14,439 bases of DNA from JBOGFC01 sp050742155 (GCA_050742155.1 JBOGFC010000252.1:1-14439); one strand, 5' to 3'; positions 6,934-14,268 are shown, counted from the first letter of the stretch. A program made the numbers and translations. The notes: generated by a model from the sequence alone, not told the origin.

Positions 6934-8073
6934 ATGAGCAAGAACAGCCGGCTGCTGGCGAGCTTGATCGGCCTGGCCTTGGTGGCTGCCGCGTGCGCGC
7001 CCGGAGCGGCCCCCACGACTACGGCTGCGCCCGCTACCACGGCCGCACCCACCGAGACTACGGCTCCCACCGAGACGACCGCTCCGACCGAGACCACGGC
7101 CGCCGCCGAGGGTGCGGTGGCCTTCGAGACGGGGCTGGAGTTCAACGCCATCCTGCTACCCAAGTGCACCAACATCCCGGTGTTCCCCCAGGCCAACGAG
7201 GGAGCGATCGAGGCCGCCGGGGAGCTGGGAGCCGCCGAAGCGGAGTTCGTGGGCCCGGCAGACTGCGCGGAGAGCACCGGCCAGATCGAGTTCGTCACCA
7301 ACGCCACCACCCAGGGCGTGGACGCCATCATGATCTCCAACAACGCCGGCGACGAGATCGCCCCCGTCGTCCAGGCGGCGGCCGATGCCGGCATCACGGT
7401 GGTCAGTTGGGACTCGCCCATCCCCTCCGCTCAAGGGGAGAGCGTGTTCATCGCCCAGGTGGACTTCGACGAGACCGGCCAGGTGATGGCCGCCATGGCG
7501 CTCTCCATCCTTGGGGAGGACGGCGGGCAGTTCGCCATCCTCTCGGCGACCCCGGAGGCCGCCAACCAGAACGCCTGGATCGCCGCCATGGAAGGGGCGC
7601 TGGCGGATCCGCAGTACGCCAACCTGGAGCTGGTCGACACCGTCTACGGCAACGACGTGGCCGAGGACTCCTACAACCAGGCTCTGGCGCTGGTCGACTC
7701 GCATCCTGATCTCGAGCTGATCATGGCCCCGACCACGGTGGGCATCGCCGCCGCCGCCCAGGCCATGCAGACCGAGGGCCTGTGCGAGCAGGTCAAGGTC
7801 TCGGGTCTGGGTCTCCCCGACGAGATGAGGGAGTACACCCTCAGCGGCTGCGCTCCCGAGTTCGCCCTGTGGAGCTTCGTCGACCTCGGGTACCTCACCT
7901 ACTACGTGGCCTACGGCCTGGCCACCGGCCAGATCGAGGCCGCCGAGGGGGTGTCGTTCAACGCCGGACGGATGGGTGACTACACGATCACGGCCGACCC
8001 CACCCGGGACGCCGGCCTGCGCGTCCTGATGGGACCCTTCAGCGTTTACAACGCAGAGAACATCGGCGGTTGA
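6934..8073 (+). CDS. rhaS: L-rhamnose ABC importer, substrate-binding lipoprotein
   Basis: 379-residue periplasmic-binding-protein-like lipoprotein (ribose/rhamnose type, Peripla_BP_4) that captures the sugar outside the membrane. Residues 1-20 form a Sec lipoprotein signal ending LVAAA before the lipidated Cys21. Then comes a flexible Thr/Ala/Pro linker (22-58) with three tandem APTETT units, and the two-lobe binding domain from about residue 61. The domain shows the hinge-style GITVVSWDSP (153-162), GLGLPDEMREY (291-301) and ALWSFVDLGYLTYY (311-324), as in RhaS-type rhamnose binders. Cysteines 78, 111, 284 and 306 could form extracellular disulfides. The frame is open far upstream, but ATG 6934 has a strong AGGAGGAGAGGAAG ribosome site and creates the signal peptide. 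The binding-protein gene is last here, whereas it leads the Rhizobium rhaSTPQ operon. Confidence 0.92.
   Translation: MSKNSRLLASLIGLALVAAACAPGAAPTTTAAPATTAAPTETTAPTETTAPTETTAAAEGAVAFETGLEFNAILLPKCTNIPVFPQANEGAIEAAGELGAAEAEFVGPADCAESTGQIEFVTNATTQGVDAIMISNNAGDEIAPVVQAAADAGITVVSWDSPIPSAQGESVFIAQVDFDETGQVMAAMALSILGEDGGQFAILSATPEAANQNAWIAAMEGALADPQYANLELVDTVYGNDVAEDSYNQALALVDSHPDLELIMAPTTVGIAAAAQAMQTEGLCEQVKVSGLGLPDEMREYTLSGCAPEFALWSFVDLGYLTYYVAYGLATGQIEAAEGVSFNAGRMGDYTITADPTRDAGLRVLMGPFSVYNAENIGG
7045..7098 (+). repeat. rhaS: Three tandem 18-bp units coding the lipoprotein linker
   Basis: Three consecutive 18-base units each encode APTETT (residues 38-55 of the binding protein). The units differ mainly at third positions (for example GCACCC, GCTCCC and GCTCCG at their starts), so the repeat is partly diverged. 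It forms the disordered tether between the lipid anchor and the binding domain. Copy number could vary among strains. Confidence 0.85.
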
Positions 8074-8082
8074 CGCTGAGCA

Positions 8083-8118
8083 GTGATGGGCCCGAGCCGA
8101 GTCGCTCGGGCCCATCAC
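8083..8118. terminator. Bidirectional hairpin terminator between convergent operons
   Basis: A perfect 15-bp stem, GTGATGGGCCCGAGC (8083-8097) and its complement (8104-8118), encloses a six-base loop CGAGTC. It lies nine bases after the rhaS stop and ten bases before the end of rhaM on the opposite strand, filling almost the whole 55-base gap. Neither side has a long T tract, common for GC-rich actinobacterial terminators. It probably ends both the importer and the catabolic transcripts and limits convergent read-through. Confidence 0.85.
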
Positions 8119-8128
8119 CTCTCGCAGG

Positions 8129-8449
8129 TCAGTCGAGGTGGAAGACCTCCTCGAGGACCTGCATCATCTGATCGGCGGGCAGCCCCACCCCCTCGAAGTA
8201 AGGCGCCATCAGCTCTTGCCAGCGATGGTTGACCTCCTCGCTCGCCATGCCCGCCCGCGCTTCGTCGAAGGTGCCCGGCGACTCAAAATACCCGAACAGG
8301 CTTCCGTCGGGCCGCATGAAGAGCGAGTAGTTGTGCCAGCCATGACGGCGGAGGGCATCGAGCATCTCCGGCCACACCGCCTCGTGCTGCCGCTTGTACT
8401 CGTCGATGAGCTCTTCTCTGACCTTGAGCACGAACCCGATCCGCTTCAT
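8129..8449 (-). CDS. rhaM: L-rhamnose mutarotase
   Basis: 106-residue cytoplasmic enzyme that interconverts the alpha and beta anomers of L-rhamnose, feeding the isomerase the right form. It aligns along its length with E. coli RhaM (about 104 residues), including the start (KRIGFVLKV versus RKAFVMQV) and the end (LEEVFHLD versus LQEVFYLP). Residues recalled from E. coli RhaM are present: Tyr18 and catalytic His22 in EYKRQHEAVWPE, Tyr41 in HGWHNYSLF, and Trp77 in NHRWQELM. The ATG at 8449 has a GAGGG ribosome site and lies 28 bases after the regulator gene, making this the last gene of the catabolic operon. This small enzyme is the most specific evidence that the locus is for rhamnose rather than another deoxy sugar. 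Confidence 0.94.
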   Translation of the reverse strand: MKRIGFVLKVREELIDEYKRQHEAVWPEMLDALRRHGWHNYSLFMRPDGSLFGYFESPGTFDEARAGMASEEVNHRWQELMAPYFEGVGLPADQMMQVLEEVFHLD

Positions 8450-8477
8450 CAGTCCGGCCCTCTGGTGAGCGGCACCC

Positions 8478-9236
8478 TCACCGCAGCCTGACCTTCTCTC
8501 GGTATGGATCGAGCCGGTGATCGTCCGGATCGAGATCGGTCACCAGCATCTCGACCCCCTTGAGCGAGAACATGCGAGCCTGGGCCCGGGTTCCGAGCTT
8601 GCTGTGGTCGACCGCCAGGATGATCCGGCTGCTGGTGGAGGCGAGCGCCCGCTTGACCTCCGCGTCGGCCAAGCTCGACTCCGACGATCCCAGCAACGGA
8701 TCGAGGGCCGCGCCGGAGCACACGAACACCTCGAAGAGAAAGTTCTCAGACATGCGGGTGGCCACCGGGCCCACCAGGCTGCCGGTGCGGGGCTCTCGAG
8801 AGCCTCCGGTCAAGGTGGCCGTGATGCCCGGCTTCCCGCTGAGGCTCTGGAAGGTGTCGAAGCCGTTGGTGACGATGACCAGATCACGGGCTCCCTCGAG
8901 GCTGGTGGCCAGCCGGTAGACGGTGGTGGAGGCGTCGAAGGCGATGGCGCCCTGCGCCGGGATCAAACCGCGGAGCTTGTCGGCGATTCGCGACTTCGAG
9001 CGGGCGTTGTGACGGTGACGGGTGGCGAAGGGTTCCGGGCCGAGCGCCACCGCCCCGCCTCTCACCCGGCGGGCAACCCCCAGCGCCTCCAGCTCGTCCA
9101 GATCGCGACGGATGGTCATCTCGCTGACCCCGAAATCGACGGCCAGCTCATCGATCCGCACCGTGCCGCGCTCAACGACCTTCTGTTCGATGAGCCGAAG
9201 TCGTCCTTCGGGACTGTCGTAGGCGACCTGACTCAT
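8478..9236 (-). CDS. rhaR: DeoR-family regulator of rhamnose genes
   Basis: 252-residue DeoR/GlpR-type regulator. The N-terminal winged helix-turn-helix covers about residues 11-62, with the family motif IDELAVDFGVSEMTIRRDLD (28-47) and the wing GVARRVRGGA (53-62). The C-terminal sugar-phosphate sensor domain shows FDASTT (100-105), VTNG (122-125) and VDHSKLG (209-215), the usual effector-binding signatures. By family precedent it is probably a repressor released by a phosphorylated intermediate such as L-rhamnulose-1-phosphate; that is inference. The ATG at 9236 has a GGAGG site four bases upstream. It lies inside the catabolic operon between kinase and mutarotase genes. The 40-base gap before it contains ATGTTACAAG, a putative self-control site. 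Unlike AraC-type E. coli RhaR, this is a different regulator with the same role. Confidence 0.92.
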   Translation of the reverse strand: MSQVAYDSPEGRLRLIEQKVVERGTVRIDELAVDFGVSEMTIRRDLDELEALGVARRVRGGAVALGPEPFATRHRHNARSKSRIADKLRGLIPAQGAIAFDASTTVYRLATSLEGARDLVIVTNGFDTFQSLSGKPGITATLTGGSREPRTGSLVGPVATRMSENFLFEVFVCSGAALDPLLGSSESSLADAEVKRALASTSSRIILAVDHSKLGTRAQARMFSLKGVEMLVTDLDPDDHRLDPYREKVRLR

Positions 9237-9262
9237 GGGTCCTCCGTGAGAGAGAGGGTTTG

Positions 9263-9272
9263 ATGTTACAAG
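9263..9272. promoter_or_regulatory. Putative RhaR site before the DeoR-family gene
   Basis: ATGTTACAAG differs by one base from ATCTTACAAG found before the importer operon (3160-3151 on the minus strand). It lies 27 bases upstream of the regulator start, in the only sizeable gap of the downstream catabolic operon. It could mark an internal autoregulated promoter. Ten bases is little evidence by itself. Confidence 0.35.
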
Positions 9273-9276
9273 GAAC

Positions 9277-10626
9277 TCACAGGCGTTCTGCGCCTCCTGC
9301 CAGCCAGGACCTGGCCTCGGTGAGGCTCTCGAACCGACCCAGCGCCAACCCCTGGACCACCGCGTTGCCCAAGGCGGTGGCTTCCGGTGACCCGATGGTG
9401 ACGGGAAGCCCGGTGTGGCCGGCCAGGAGCTCGTTCATCAGGTGGATCTGGGCTCCACCGCCAACGATGAACAGCTCGTCGACCGCTTGCCCGGCGATGG
9501 CGCCCAGCTCATCGATCGCCTGGGCGACGGCCACCGCCATCGAGTCGAGGATGCACCGAACCACTTCCGCCCGGGAGGCGGACGCGAGTAGCCCGGCTGC
9601 CGCTCGGATCTCCGCCTCCATGTCGGGTGGAGCGAGAAAGCGCTCATCGGTGGCGTCGACCAGCCTCACCGCCGGGCCGGCCTGGGCCGCTCCTTGCAGG
9701 AGGTCCTCGATGGGCGGGGTGCCCCAAGCGGCCCGGCACTGTTCCAGCATCCCCAGCCCCATGACGTTCTTGAGGAAGCGGACCCCCCCCAGGGCGCCGC
9801 CCTCGTTGGAGAAGTTGGCGGTGCGAGCAGCCTCGGACGTGTCGACCTCCGGCCGTTCGGCGCCGACCAGCACCCAGGTGCCGCTGGAGATGAAGGCCGT
9901 TCCCGGTCCGGGCACCCCGGGCATGGCGACGAAGGCCGAGGCGGTGTCATGGCTGCCGACGATATGGACGGAGACGTCTCGCCAGGCGCCGGCCCGCCTG
10001 CCCGCCGCAACGATGGGAGGAAAGAGGGAGGGGCTGATCCCGACCATCTCCAGCAATTCGCCGGACCAGGTGCCGGTATGGGCATCAACCAGGGCAGTCG
10101 TGGAGGCGTTGGACCGTTCCGCCCCCTCGAAGCCGGTGAGGTCCCGCAGCAAGAGGTCGGGCAGAAGGAGCAGCCGGGCGGCCCGCTCCAGCTCGGCAGG
10201 GTCGTGGGCGGCCACCTGGAAGATGGTGTTGATCGGCAGCATCTGGATGCCGGTGGTGGCGTAGAGACGGCGGCGGCCGAGCTTATCGGCCGTGCTCTGC
10301 CAGTCGCGGGTACGGTCGTCTCGGTAGGAGTAGGGGAGTGACAGCAGCCGTCCCCGCTCGTCGAGGAGGCCGTAGTCGACCGCCCACCCATCGATCCCGA
10401 TCGAGGCCACCGGCCCGGCTTCGATTCCCCGAGCCAGCCCATGTTCGATCTCCGTGACGATCCGCGGCCAGTCCCAGCGAAGGCTCCCGTCGACATGGCG
10501 GATCGGACCGTGAGGCCAGCGGTGGATCACCTCCACCTGTGGCAGTGGCCTGCCCAGGTCCACCGCAGCCACCCGCACCGAGGTGGCGCCCAGGTCGACG
10601 GCCAGGACCCGCAGATCTCCGGTCAC
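9277..10626 (-). CDS. rhaB: L-rhamnulokinase
   Basis: 449-residue cytoplasmic FGGY-family kinase that phosphorylates L-rhamnulose to L-rhamnulose-1-phosphate with ATP. Visible landmarks: phosphate-binding loop AVDLGATSVRVAAVDL (9-24), SIGIDGWAVDYGLLD (75-89), YSYRDDRT (99-106), the catalytic-base motif GSHDTASAF (224-232, Asp227, equivalent to Asp237 of E. coli RhaB as I recall), SSGTWVLVG (247-255), NEGG (274-277) and the C-terminal ATP-site loop IVGGGAQ. Length is slightly below that of E. coli RhaB (489). The start is GTG at 10626, overlapping the isomerase stop as GTGA, so translation is coupled. The SHDTASA and SGTW motifs favour rhamnulokinase over xylulo- or fuculokinase, as does the operon. 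Confidence 0.94.
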   Translation of the reverse strand: MTGDLRVLAVDLGATSVRVAAVDLGRPLPQVEVIHRWPHGPIRHVDGSLRWDWPRIVTEIEHGLARGIEAGPVASIGIDGWAVDYGLLDERGRLLSLPYSYRDDRTRDWQSTADKLGRRRLYATTGIQMLPINTIFQVAAHDPAELERAARLLLLPDLLLRDLTGFEGAERSNASTTALVDAHTGTWSGELLEMVGISPSLFPPIVAAGRRAGAWRDVSVHIVGSHDTASAFVAMPGVPGPGTAFISSGTWVLVGAERPEVDTSEAARTANFSNEGGALGGVRFLKNVMGLGMLEQCRAAWGTPPIEDLLQGAAQAGPAVRLVDATDERFLAPPDMEAEIRAAAGLLASASRAEVVRCILDSMAVAVAQAIDELGAIAGQAVDELFIVGGGAQIHLMNELLAGHTGLPVTIGSPEATALGNAVVQGLALGRFESLTEARSWLAGGAERL

Positions 10627-11909
10627 AGGCCGGTGGCGACCGTGCTCACCCCCCGTTCGGAGATTCGGGCCTGGCGATATCCGACCTCCCGGTACGCCTC
10701 CAAGGGCCGCAGAGCCCCGCCGTTTCGACGGCGGGCCTCGGCCACCAGCGTCCGGGCATCGGTGCGGAACGCAGACTGGAGGACCTCCTGCGCCAGGGCG
10801 GGGTCGTTGTCGTCCTGCGCCGCTCGCAGGGCCGCCCGGTCGACGAGCAGAGCCTGGGCATACGCCAGCGTCACCGCCTCGGTGGACTGCAGCAGGTCCT
10901 CGAGCGGATCCTTGAGGTTGTGGCTCTGGTCGATCAGGTAGGCCAGATCGGGCAACCGACCGTTGCCGGCGGCCACCAGCTCACAGAAGATCAAGAACAG
11001 CTGGAAGGGCTTGATCGAGCCGGTGGTGAGGTCGTCGTCCCCGTACTTCGAGTCGTTGAAGTGGAAGCCACCCAACCGCCCCACCATCGCCAGCCGGCTC
11101 ACCACTTGCTCGATGTTGGTGTTGGGGAGGTGATGGCCCAGATCGACCAGGCAGGACGCCTTGTCACCGGCCGCCTGCACCAGCAGCAGCGACGAGCCCC
11201 AGTCCTGGTTGACGCTGGAGTAGAAGGCGGGCTCGAAGGGCTTGTGCTCGGTGAACATCTTCCAGTCTTGGGGGAGGTGGTCGTGGATCTGGCGCAGCCC
11301 CTCCGCCACCCGCTCGAACTGGCCCCGGAAATCGGCCTGGCCGGGGTGGTTGGTTCCGTCGGCCAGCCAGACGGTGATTGCCTTGGAGCCCAACTTGACC
11401 CCGAGGTCGATCACCTTCAGGTTGTGCTCGACCGCCGCCTGGCGGGCTGCTGGGTCCACATTGGCCAGGCTGCCGAACTTGTAGGAGATCTTTCCTTCCC
11501 AAGTGGTGGCCGGATTGTCTTGAAAGGTGTTGGAGTTCATCGCATCGAAGGCGATGCCGCGCTGCTCGGCGTACTCCCTCAACCCATCGGGGTCGTCTGG
11601 GTCATCCCAGGGCACGTGGAGCGAGAGCGACCGGTTGGCTCTGGTGAGTGCGTTCAGGGCGGCCACGTCGTCGATCTTCTCTTCGGTGGTGCGTGGCTCG
11701 CCTCCGATGGGAAACCTCCCAAAGCGCGTGCCCCCGGTCCCCAGGGCCCACGAGGGGGCGGCCGCCGAGTAAAGGGTCAGGGCCTCGATCACCTGGTCGG
11801 CCCTGACCGGACCCCGGCGCTCGAGCTGCCAGGCCAGATGGCTCAGCTCCCGCTCGTGGTCGGCGCCGAGAGGTTGGTTCAGCTCGGCGATCCGGTCCTG
11901 GTCGATCAT
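10623..11909 (-). CDS. rhaI: L-rhamnose isomerase (Pseudomonas stutzeri/Streptomyces type)
   Basis: 428-residue metal-dependent isomerase converting L-rhamnose to L-rhamnulose, TIM-barrel fold. Residues line up with the P. stutzeri enzyme at an offset of about two: Glu221 (MFTEHKPFEP), Asp256 and His259 (VDLGHH), His283 (GFHFNDSKYG), Asp291 and Asp293 (GDDD), corresponding to Glu219, Asp254, His257, His281, Asp289 and Asp291 as I recall them; Asp327 (IDQSHN) is the probable remaining ligand. HVPWD (98-102) is the catalytic-His strand. This type differs from E. coli RhaA and can have broad aldose specificity in vitro. ATG 11909 has a textbook AAGGAGG, 24 bases after the aldolase gene. The kinase start overlaps its stop (GTGA). 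Confidence 0.94.
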   Translation of the reverse strand: MIDQDRIAELNQPLGADHERELSHLAWQLERRGPVRADQVIEALTLYSAAAPSWALGTGGTRFGRFPIGGEPRTTEEKIDDVAALNALTRANRSLSLHVPWDDPDDPDGLREYAEQRGIAFDAMNSNTFQDNPATTWEGKISYKFGSLANVDPAARQAAVEHNLKVIDLGVKLGSKAITVWLADGTNHPGQADFRGQFERVAEGLRQIHDHLPQDWKMFTEHKPFEPAFYSSVNQDWGSSLLLVQAAGDKASCLVDLGHHLPNTNIEQVVSRLAMVGRLGGFHFNDSKYGDDDLTTGSIKPFQLFLIFCELVAAGNGRLPDLAYLIDQSHNLKDPLEDLLQSTEAVTLAYAQALLVDRAALRAAQDDNDPALAQEVLQSAFRTDARTLVAEARRRNGGALRPLEAYREVGYRQARISERGVSTVATGL

Positions 11910-11933
11910 GGCTTCCTCCTTGGTACCGGTGCC

Positions 11934-13982
11934 TCAGCGCAAGAACGCCGCGGCGAGACCGCTGTCGACGGGGATGATCAGTCCGGTGGTGTGAGAGAGC
12001 TCGCCGCCGACCAGGCTGTAGACGGCATTGGCAACGTGGTGGGGCAGGACTTCTCGTTTGAGCAGTGTCCGAGCGGCGTAGAACCGGCCCAGCTCGTCGG
12101 GCGAGACCCCGTACACCTTGGCTCGTTCGGCGCCCCATTCCCCGGCGAAGATCCCGGAACCTTGCACGACCGCGTCGGGATTGACGCCGTTGACCCTGAT
12201 CCCGTGCTCGCCGAGCTCGGCAGCCAGCAGGCGCACCTGGTGGGCCTGGCTGGCCTTGGCCGAGCCATAGGCGACGTTGTTGGGGCCGGCCACGATGGCG
12301 TTCTTGCTGGCGATGTAGATGATGTCGCCGCCCTGGCCCTGGGCGATCATCACCCGGGCGGCGTGCTTGGCCATCAGGAAGGAGCCGCGGGCCATCACGT
12401 CGAATTGCCGGTTCCAATCGGCGACGGTCGTGTCGAGCAGGGGCTTGGAGATCGACAGCCCGGCGTTGTTGACGATGATGTCGATCCCCCCGAATCGAGT
12501 GACCACCCGATCGATGGCGGCGGCCACCGCCTCCTCGTCGCTCACGTCGGCGTGGAGGGAGATGGCGTGGTCGCGGGGCCCGAGCGCCTCCGTCACGGCT
12601 CGGGCGGCATCGAGATTGATGTCGGCCACCGCCACCACTGCCCCTTCTTCCCGGAACCGCTCGGCGATGGCCCGACCGATGCCCGATCCACCCCCGGTGA
12701 CGACGGCCACCTTGCCGGAGAGCGCCTTGGGTCGGGGGCGGCGTTGCAGCTTGCGCTCTTCGAGGACCCAGTACTCGACGCGAAACTTCTCGGCCCCCGG
12801 CACGGGCTCATAGATGGAGACGGCCTCGGCGCCCCGGATCACGTTGATGGCGTTGATGTAGAACTCGCCGGCCACCCGAGCCGTCTGGCTGTCGGCCCCA
12901 AAGCTGAACATCCCCACCCCGGGAATGAGGAAGACGGCCGGGTCGGCGCCTCGCATCGGCGGGGTGGCAGAGTCGGCGTATCGCTGGTAGTAGGCGCGGT
13001 ATTCGTCCCGATACCGGGCGTGCAGCTCCCGAAGACGAGCGATCTGGTCTGCCAGAGGTGCATGGGTGGGCAGATCGAGAAGGAGGGGCCGGACCTTGGT
13101 GCGGATGAAGTGATCCGGGCATGAGGTCCCCAGCGGCACCACTCGGGGGGCGGCTTCCCGGCCGATGAAGTCGAGCACCAGCTCGTCGTCGAACCAGCGA
13201 CCGATCATCAGCTGATCGGTGGAGGCCAGCCCCCGGATCACCGGAGCGAGGGCCGCGGCCCGCCGGCGGCGCTCGTCCTCAGCCAGCGGCTCGAAACCCG
13301 GGCGCAGCGCCCCCAACGGATCGGCCTTGCCCTCGACCCGAATGAACTCCTCGGCTCGGCCAATCAGGTCCAGCGAGTTGAGCTCGCACTCTTGCGAGGT
13401 CTTCCCCCAGGTCGTCAAGCCATGCCCACCCAGGATCACCCCCCTCAGTTGGGGATGAGCGTCCTGGAGGCGCTCGATCTGGAGGGCGAGCTCGAATCCG
13501 GGCCGGCGCCACGGTACCCATCCCACCTCCTCACCGAAGCACCGCTTGGTGAGGGCCTCGCCATCGGCGGCGGCCGCCAGAGCGATGATGGAATCGGGAT
13601 GGAGGTGGTCGACGTGGGGAGACGACAGCAGGCCGTGCATGGAGGTGTCGATGCTGGGGGCTGCACCGCCCCGGCCCAAGAGGCAGAACTCGAGCAGGTC
13701 GTGCATCTCGTTTTCCCGCTCTTCGCCTTGGTAGACGTCTTTGAGTCCCCGAAGGCGTTCGACGACGAGCACGGAGAGCCCCTCCGGGGTGAGCGTGGCG
13801 AGATCGCCGCCGGACCCCTTGATCCACATCACCTCGACGTCCCGCCCAGAGGCCGGGTCTCGGGTCACGCCCTTGGCCGAGGTGTTGCCTCCCCCGTAGT
13901 TGGTAGTGCGGGGGTCGGATCCGAGACGATTGGAACGGCCGATCAGCTCGTCCACGGCTGGGTGCCGGCCCACATCGATCAT
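11934..13982 (-). CDS. rhaD: Bifunctional rhamnulose-1-phosphate aldolase / L-lactaldehyde dehydrogenase
   Basis: 682-residue two-domain cytoplasmic enzyme. Residues 1-410 form a class II aldolase/adducin domain: phosphate-binding NYGGGNTSAKG (28-38) and KGSGGD (55-60), zinc ligands among His123/126/128 (SPHVDHLHPD) and His187 (GGHGLTTWG). It cleaves L-rhamnulose-1-phosphate to dihydroxyacetone phosphate and L-lactaldehyde. Residues 420-682 form a short-chain dehydrogenase: NAD loop TGGGSGIG (429-436), NNAG (505-508), catalytic Ser559, Tyr572 and Lys576 (YGSAK). It should oxidise lactaldehyde to L-lactate. This is the RhaD-ADH fusion (also named RhaEW, B. subtilis YuxG type), full length, without breaks. 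ATG 13982 has GAGGAG nine bases upstream. First gene of the catabolic operon. Function is well supported by family; the dehydrogenase product is inferred from family precedent. Confidence 0.93.
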   Translation of the reverse strand: MIDVGRHPAVDELIGRSNRLGSDPRTTNYGGGNTSAKGVTRDPASGRDVEVMWIKGSGGDLATLTPEGLSVLVVERLRGLKDVYQGEERENEMHDLLEFCLLGRGGAAPSIDTSMHGLLSSPHVDHLHPDSIIALAAAADGEALTKRCFGEEVGWVPWRRPGFELALQIERLQDAHPQLRGVILGGHGLTTWGKTSQECELNSLDLIGRAEEFIRVEGKADPLGALRPGFEPLAEDERRRRAAALAPVIRGLASTDQLMIGRWFDDELVLDFIGREAAPRVVPLGTSCPDHFIRTKVRPLLLDLPTHAPLADQIARLRELHARYRDEYRAYYQRYADSATPPMRGADPAVFLIPGVGMFSFGADSQTARVAGEFYINAINVIRGAEAVSIYEPVPGAEKFRVEYWVLEERKLQRRPRPKALSGKVAVVTGGGSGIGRAIAERFREEGAVVAVADINLDAARAVTEALGPRDHAISLHADVSDEEAVAAAIDRVVTRFGGIDIIVNNAGLSISKPLLDTTVADWNRQFDVMARGSFLMAKHAARVMIAQGQGGDIIYIASKNAIVAGPNNVAYGSAKASQAHQVRLLAAELGEHGIRVNGVNPDAVVQGSGIFAGEWGAERAKVYGVSPDELGRFYAARTLLKREVLPHHVANAVYSLVGGELSHTTGLIIPVDSGLAAAFLR

Positions 13983-14011
13983 GACGTGCCGCTCCTCGTC
14001 GGCTCGGTGCT

Positions 14012-14036
14012 TGTGTAATTCTCGTCAAATCTAACA
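14012..14036. promoter_or_regulatory. Putative RhaR operator before the catabolic operon
   Basis: On the minus strand TGTTAGAT (14036-14029) and ATTACACA (14019-14012) are separated by nine bases. The same two 8-mers occur, fused without a spacer, before the importer operon (3163-3178). The block lies 30-54 bases upstream of the aldolase start and overlaps the predicted -10 element. A shared pair of 8-mers at just these two operon heads is the best evidence for one regulon. Confidence 0.5.
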
Positions 14037-14057
14037 TAAGATGACGTGAGCTCGCAA
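14029..14057 (-). promoter_or_regulatory. Candidate promoter of the rhamnose catabolic operon
   Basis: Minus strand: -35 TTGCGA (14057-14052), 17-base spacer, -10 TTAGAT (14034-14029). The match is moderate (four and three of six), but the spacing is right and the -10 lies in the TGTTAGAT operator-like element. Transcription would start near 14022, leaving a 5' leader of about 40 bases before the aldolase ATG. Uncertain. Confidence 0.35.
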
Positions 14058-14079
14058 GCCGACCTCCGAGGGTATCCTG

Positions 14080-14148
14080 AACCGCGGGCGGTTACGCGCC
14101 GGAGAGGCGCGCAGGAACCCCGGGTTCGCCTGGACCAACACGGGGTTC
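14080..14148. repeat. Cluster of three GC-rich inverted repeats in the divergent region
   Basis: Three inverted repeats follow one another: AACCGC-GG-GCGGTT (14080-14093), CGCGCC-GGAGA-GGCGCG (14095-14111), and GAACCCCG (14115-14122) with CGGGGTTC (14141-14148) around an 18-base gap. All arms are perfect. No coding frame is convincing, and the block lies between two promoters that point away from it, so no transcript needs a terminator here. It could be protein-binding sites, a structured RNA, or chance in GC-rich DNA. It matches no riboswitch class that I recognise. Confidence 0.4.
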
Positions 14149-14188
14149 GGTCGATCCTTAACCCGCGACGCCGACATCCATCAGCCCG

Positions 14189-14217
14189 TTGACAGGACGG
14201 CGCCCCCTTGCTACAAA
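14189..14217 (+). promoter_or_regulatory. Sigma-70-type promoter of the right-edge lipoprotein gene
   Basis: A perfect -35 box TTGACA (14189-14194), an exact 17-base spacer, and a -10 box TACAAA (14212-14217). The start point would be near 14224, giving a leader of about 45 bases before the ATG at 14269. The best-matching promoter in the window. Confidence 0.7.
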
Positions 14218-14225
14218 CGAGGAAG

Positions 14226-14245
14226 AATGAAACAAGGGTTTCATT
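14226..14245. promoter_or_regulatory. 20-bp palindrome at the transcription start, probable operator
   Basis: Perfect 8-base arms AATGAAAC and GTTTCATT are separated by AAGG. It begins eight bases after the -10 box, so it covers or directly follows the start point and precedes the GGGGAGGAG ribosome site. Arms of the TGAAAC/GTTTCA kind are common in operators of sugar-responsive repressors (LacI- and ROK-like), although LacI sites usually have a CG centre. As RNA it could also form a leader hairpin. No regulator gene for it lies in this window. Confidence 0.6.
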
Positions 14246-14268
14246 TGGCGAAACGGGGAGGAGCACTC

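Noticed and set aside
10539..13124. An 861-codon open frame on the plus strand opposite the rhamnose isomerase and aldolase genes
   Set aside because: It is antisense to three clearly recognisable enzymes and has low-complexity Gly/Asp/Val/His-rich composition typical of antisense frames in GC-rich DNA. No ribosome site or domain was seen.
13981..14048. The 8-mer ATGACGTG occurring twice, 60 bases apart, around the aldolase start
   Set aside because: One copy spans the start codon region of the aldolase gene and flanking bases do not extend the match; probably chance.
14115..14148. tRNA or known riboswitch in the GGGTTCG-containing region
   Set aside because: There is no acceptor/anticodon arm pattern and no conserved riboswitch core that I recognise; only the inverted repeats are supportable.
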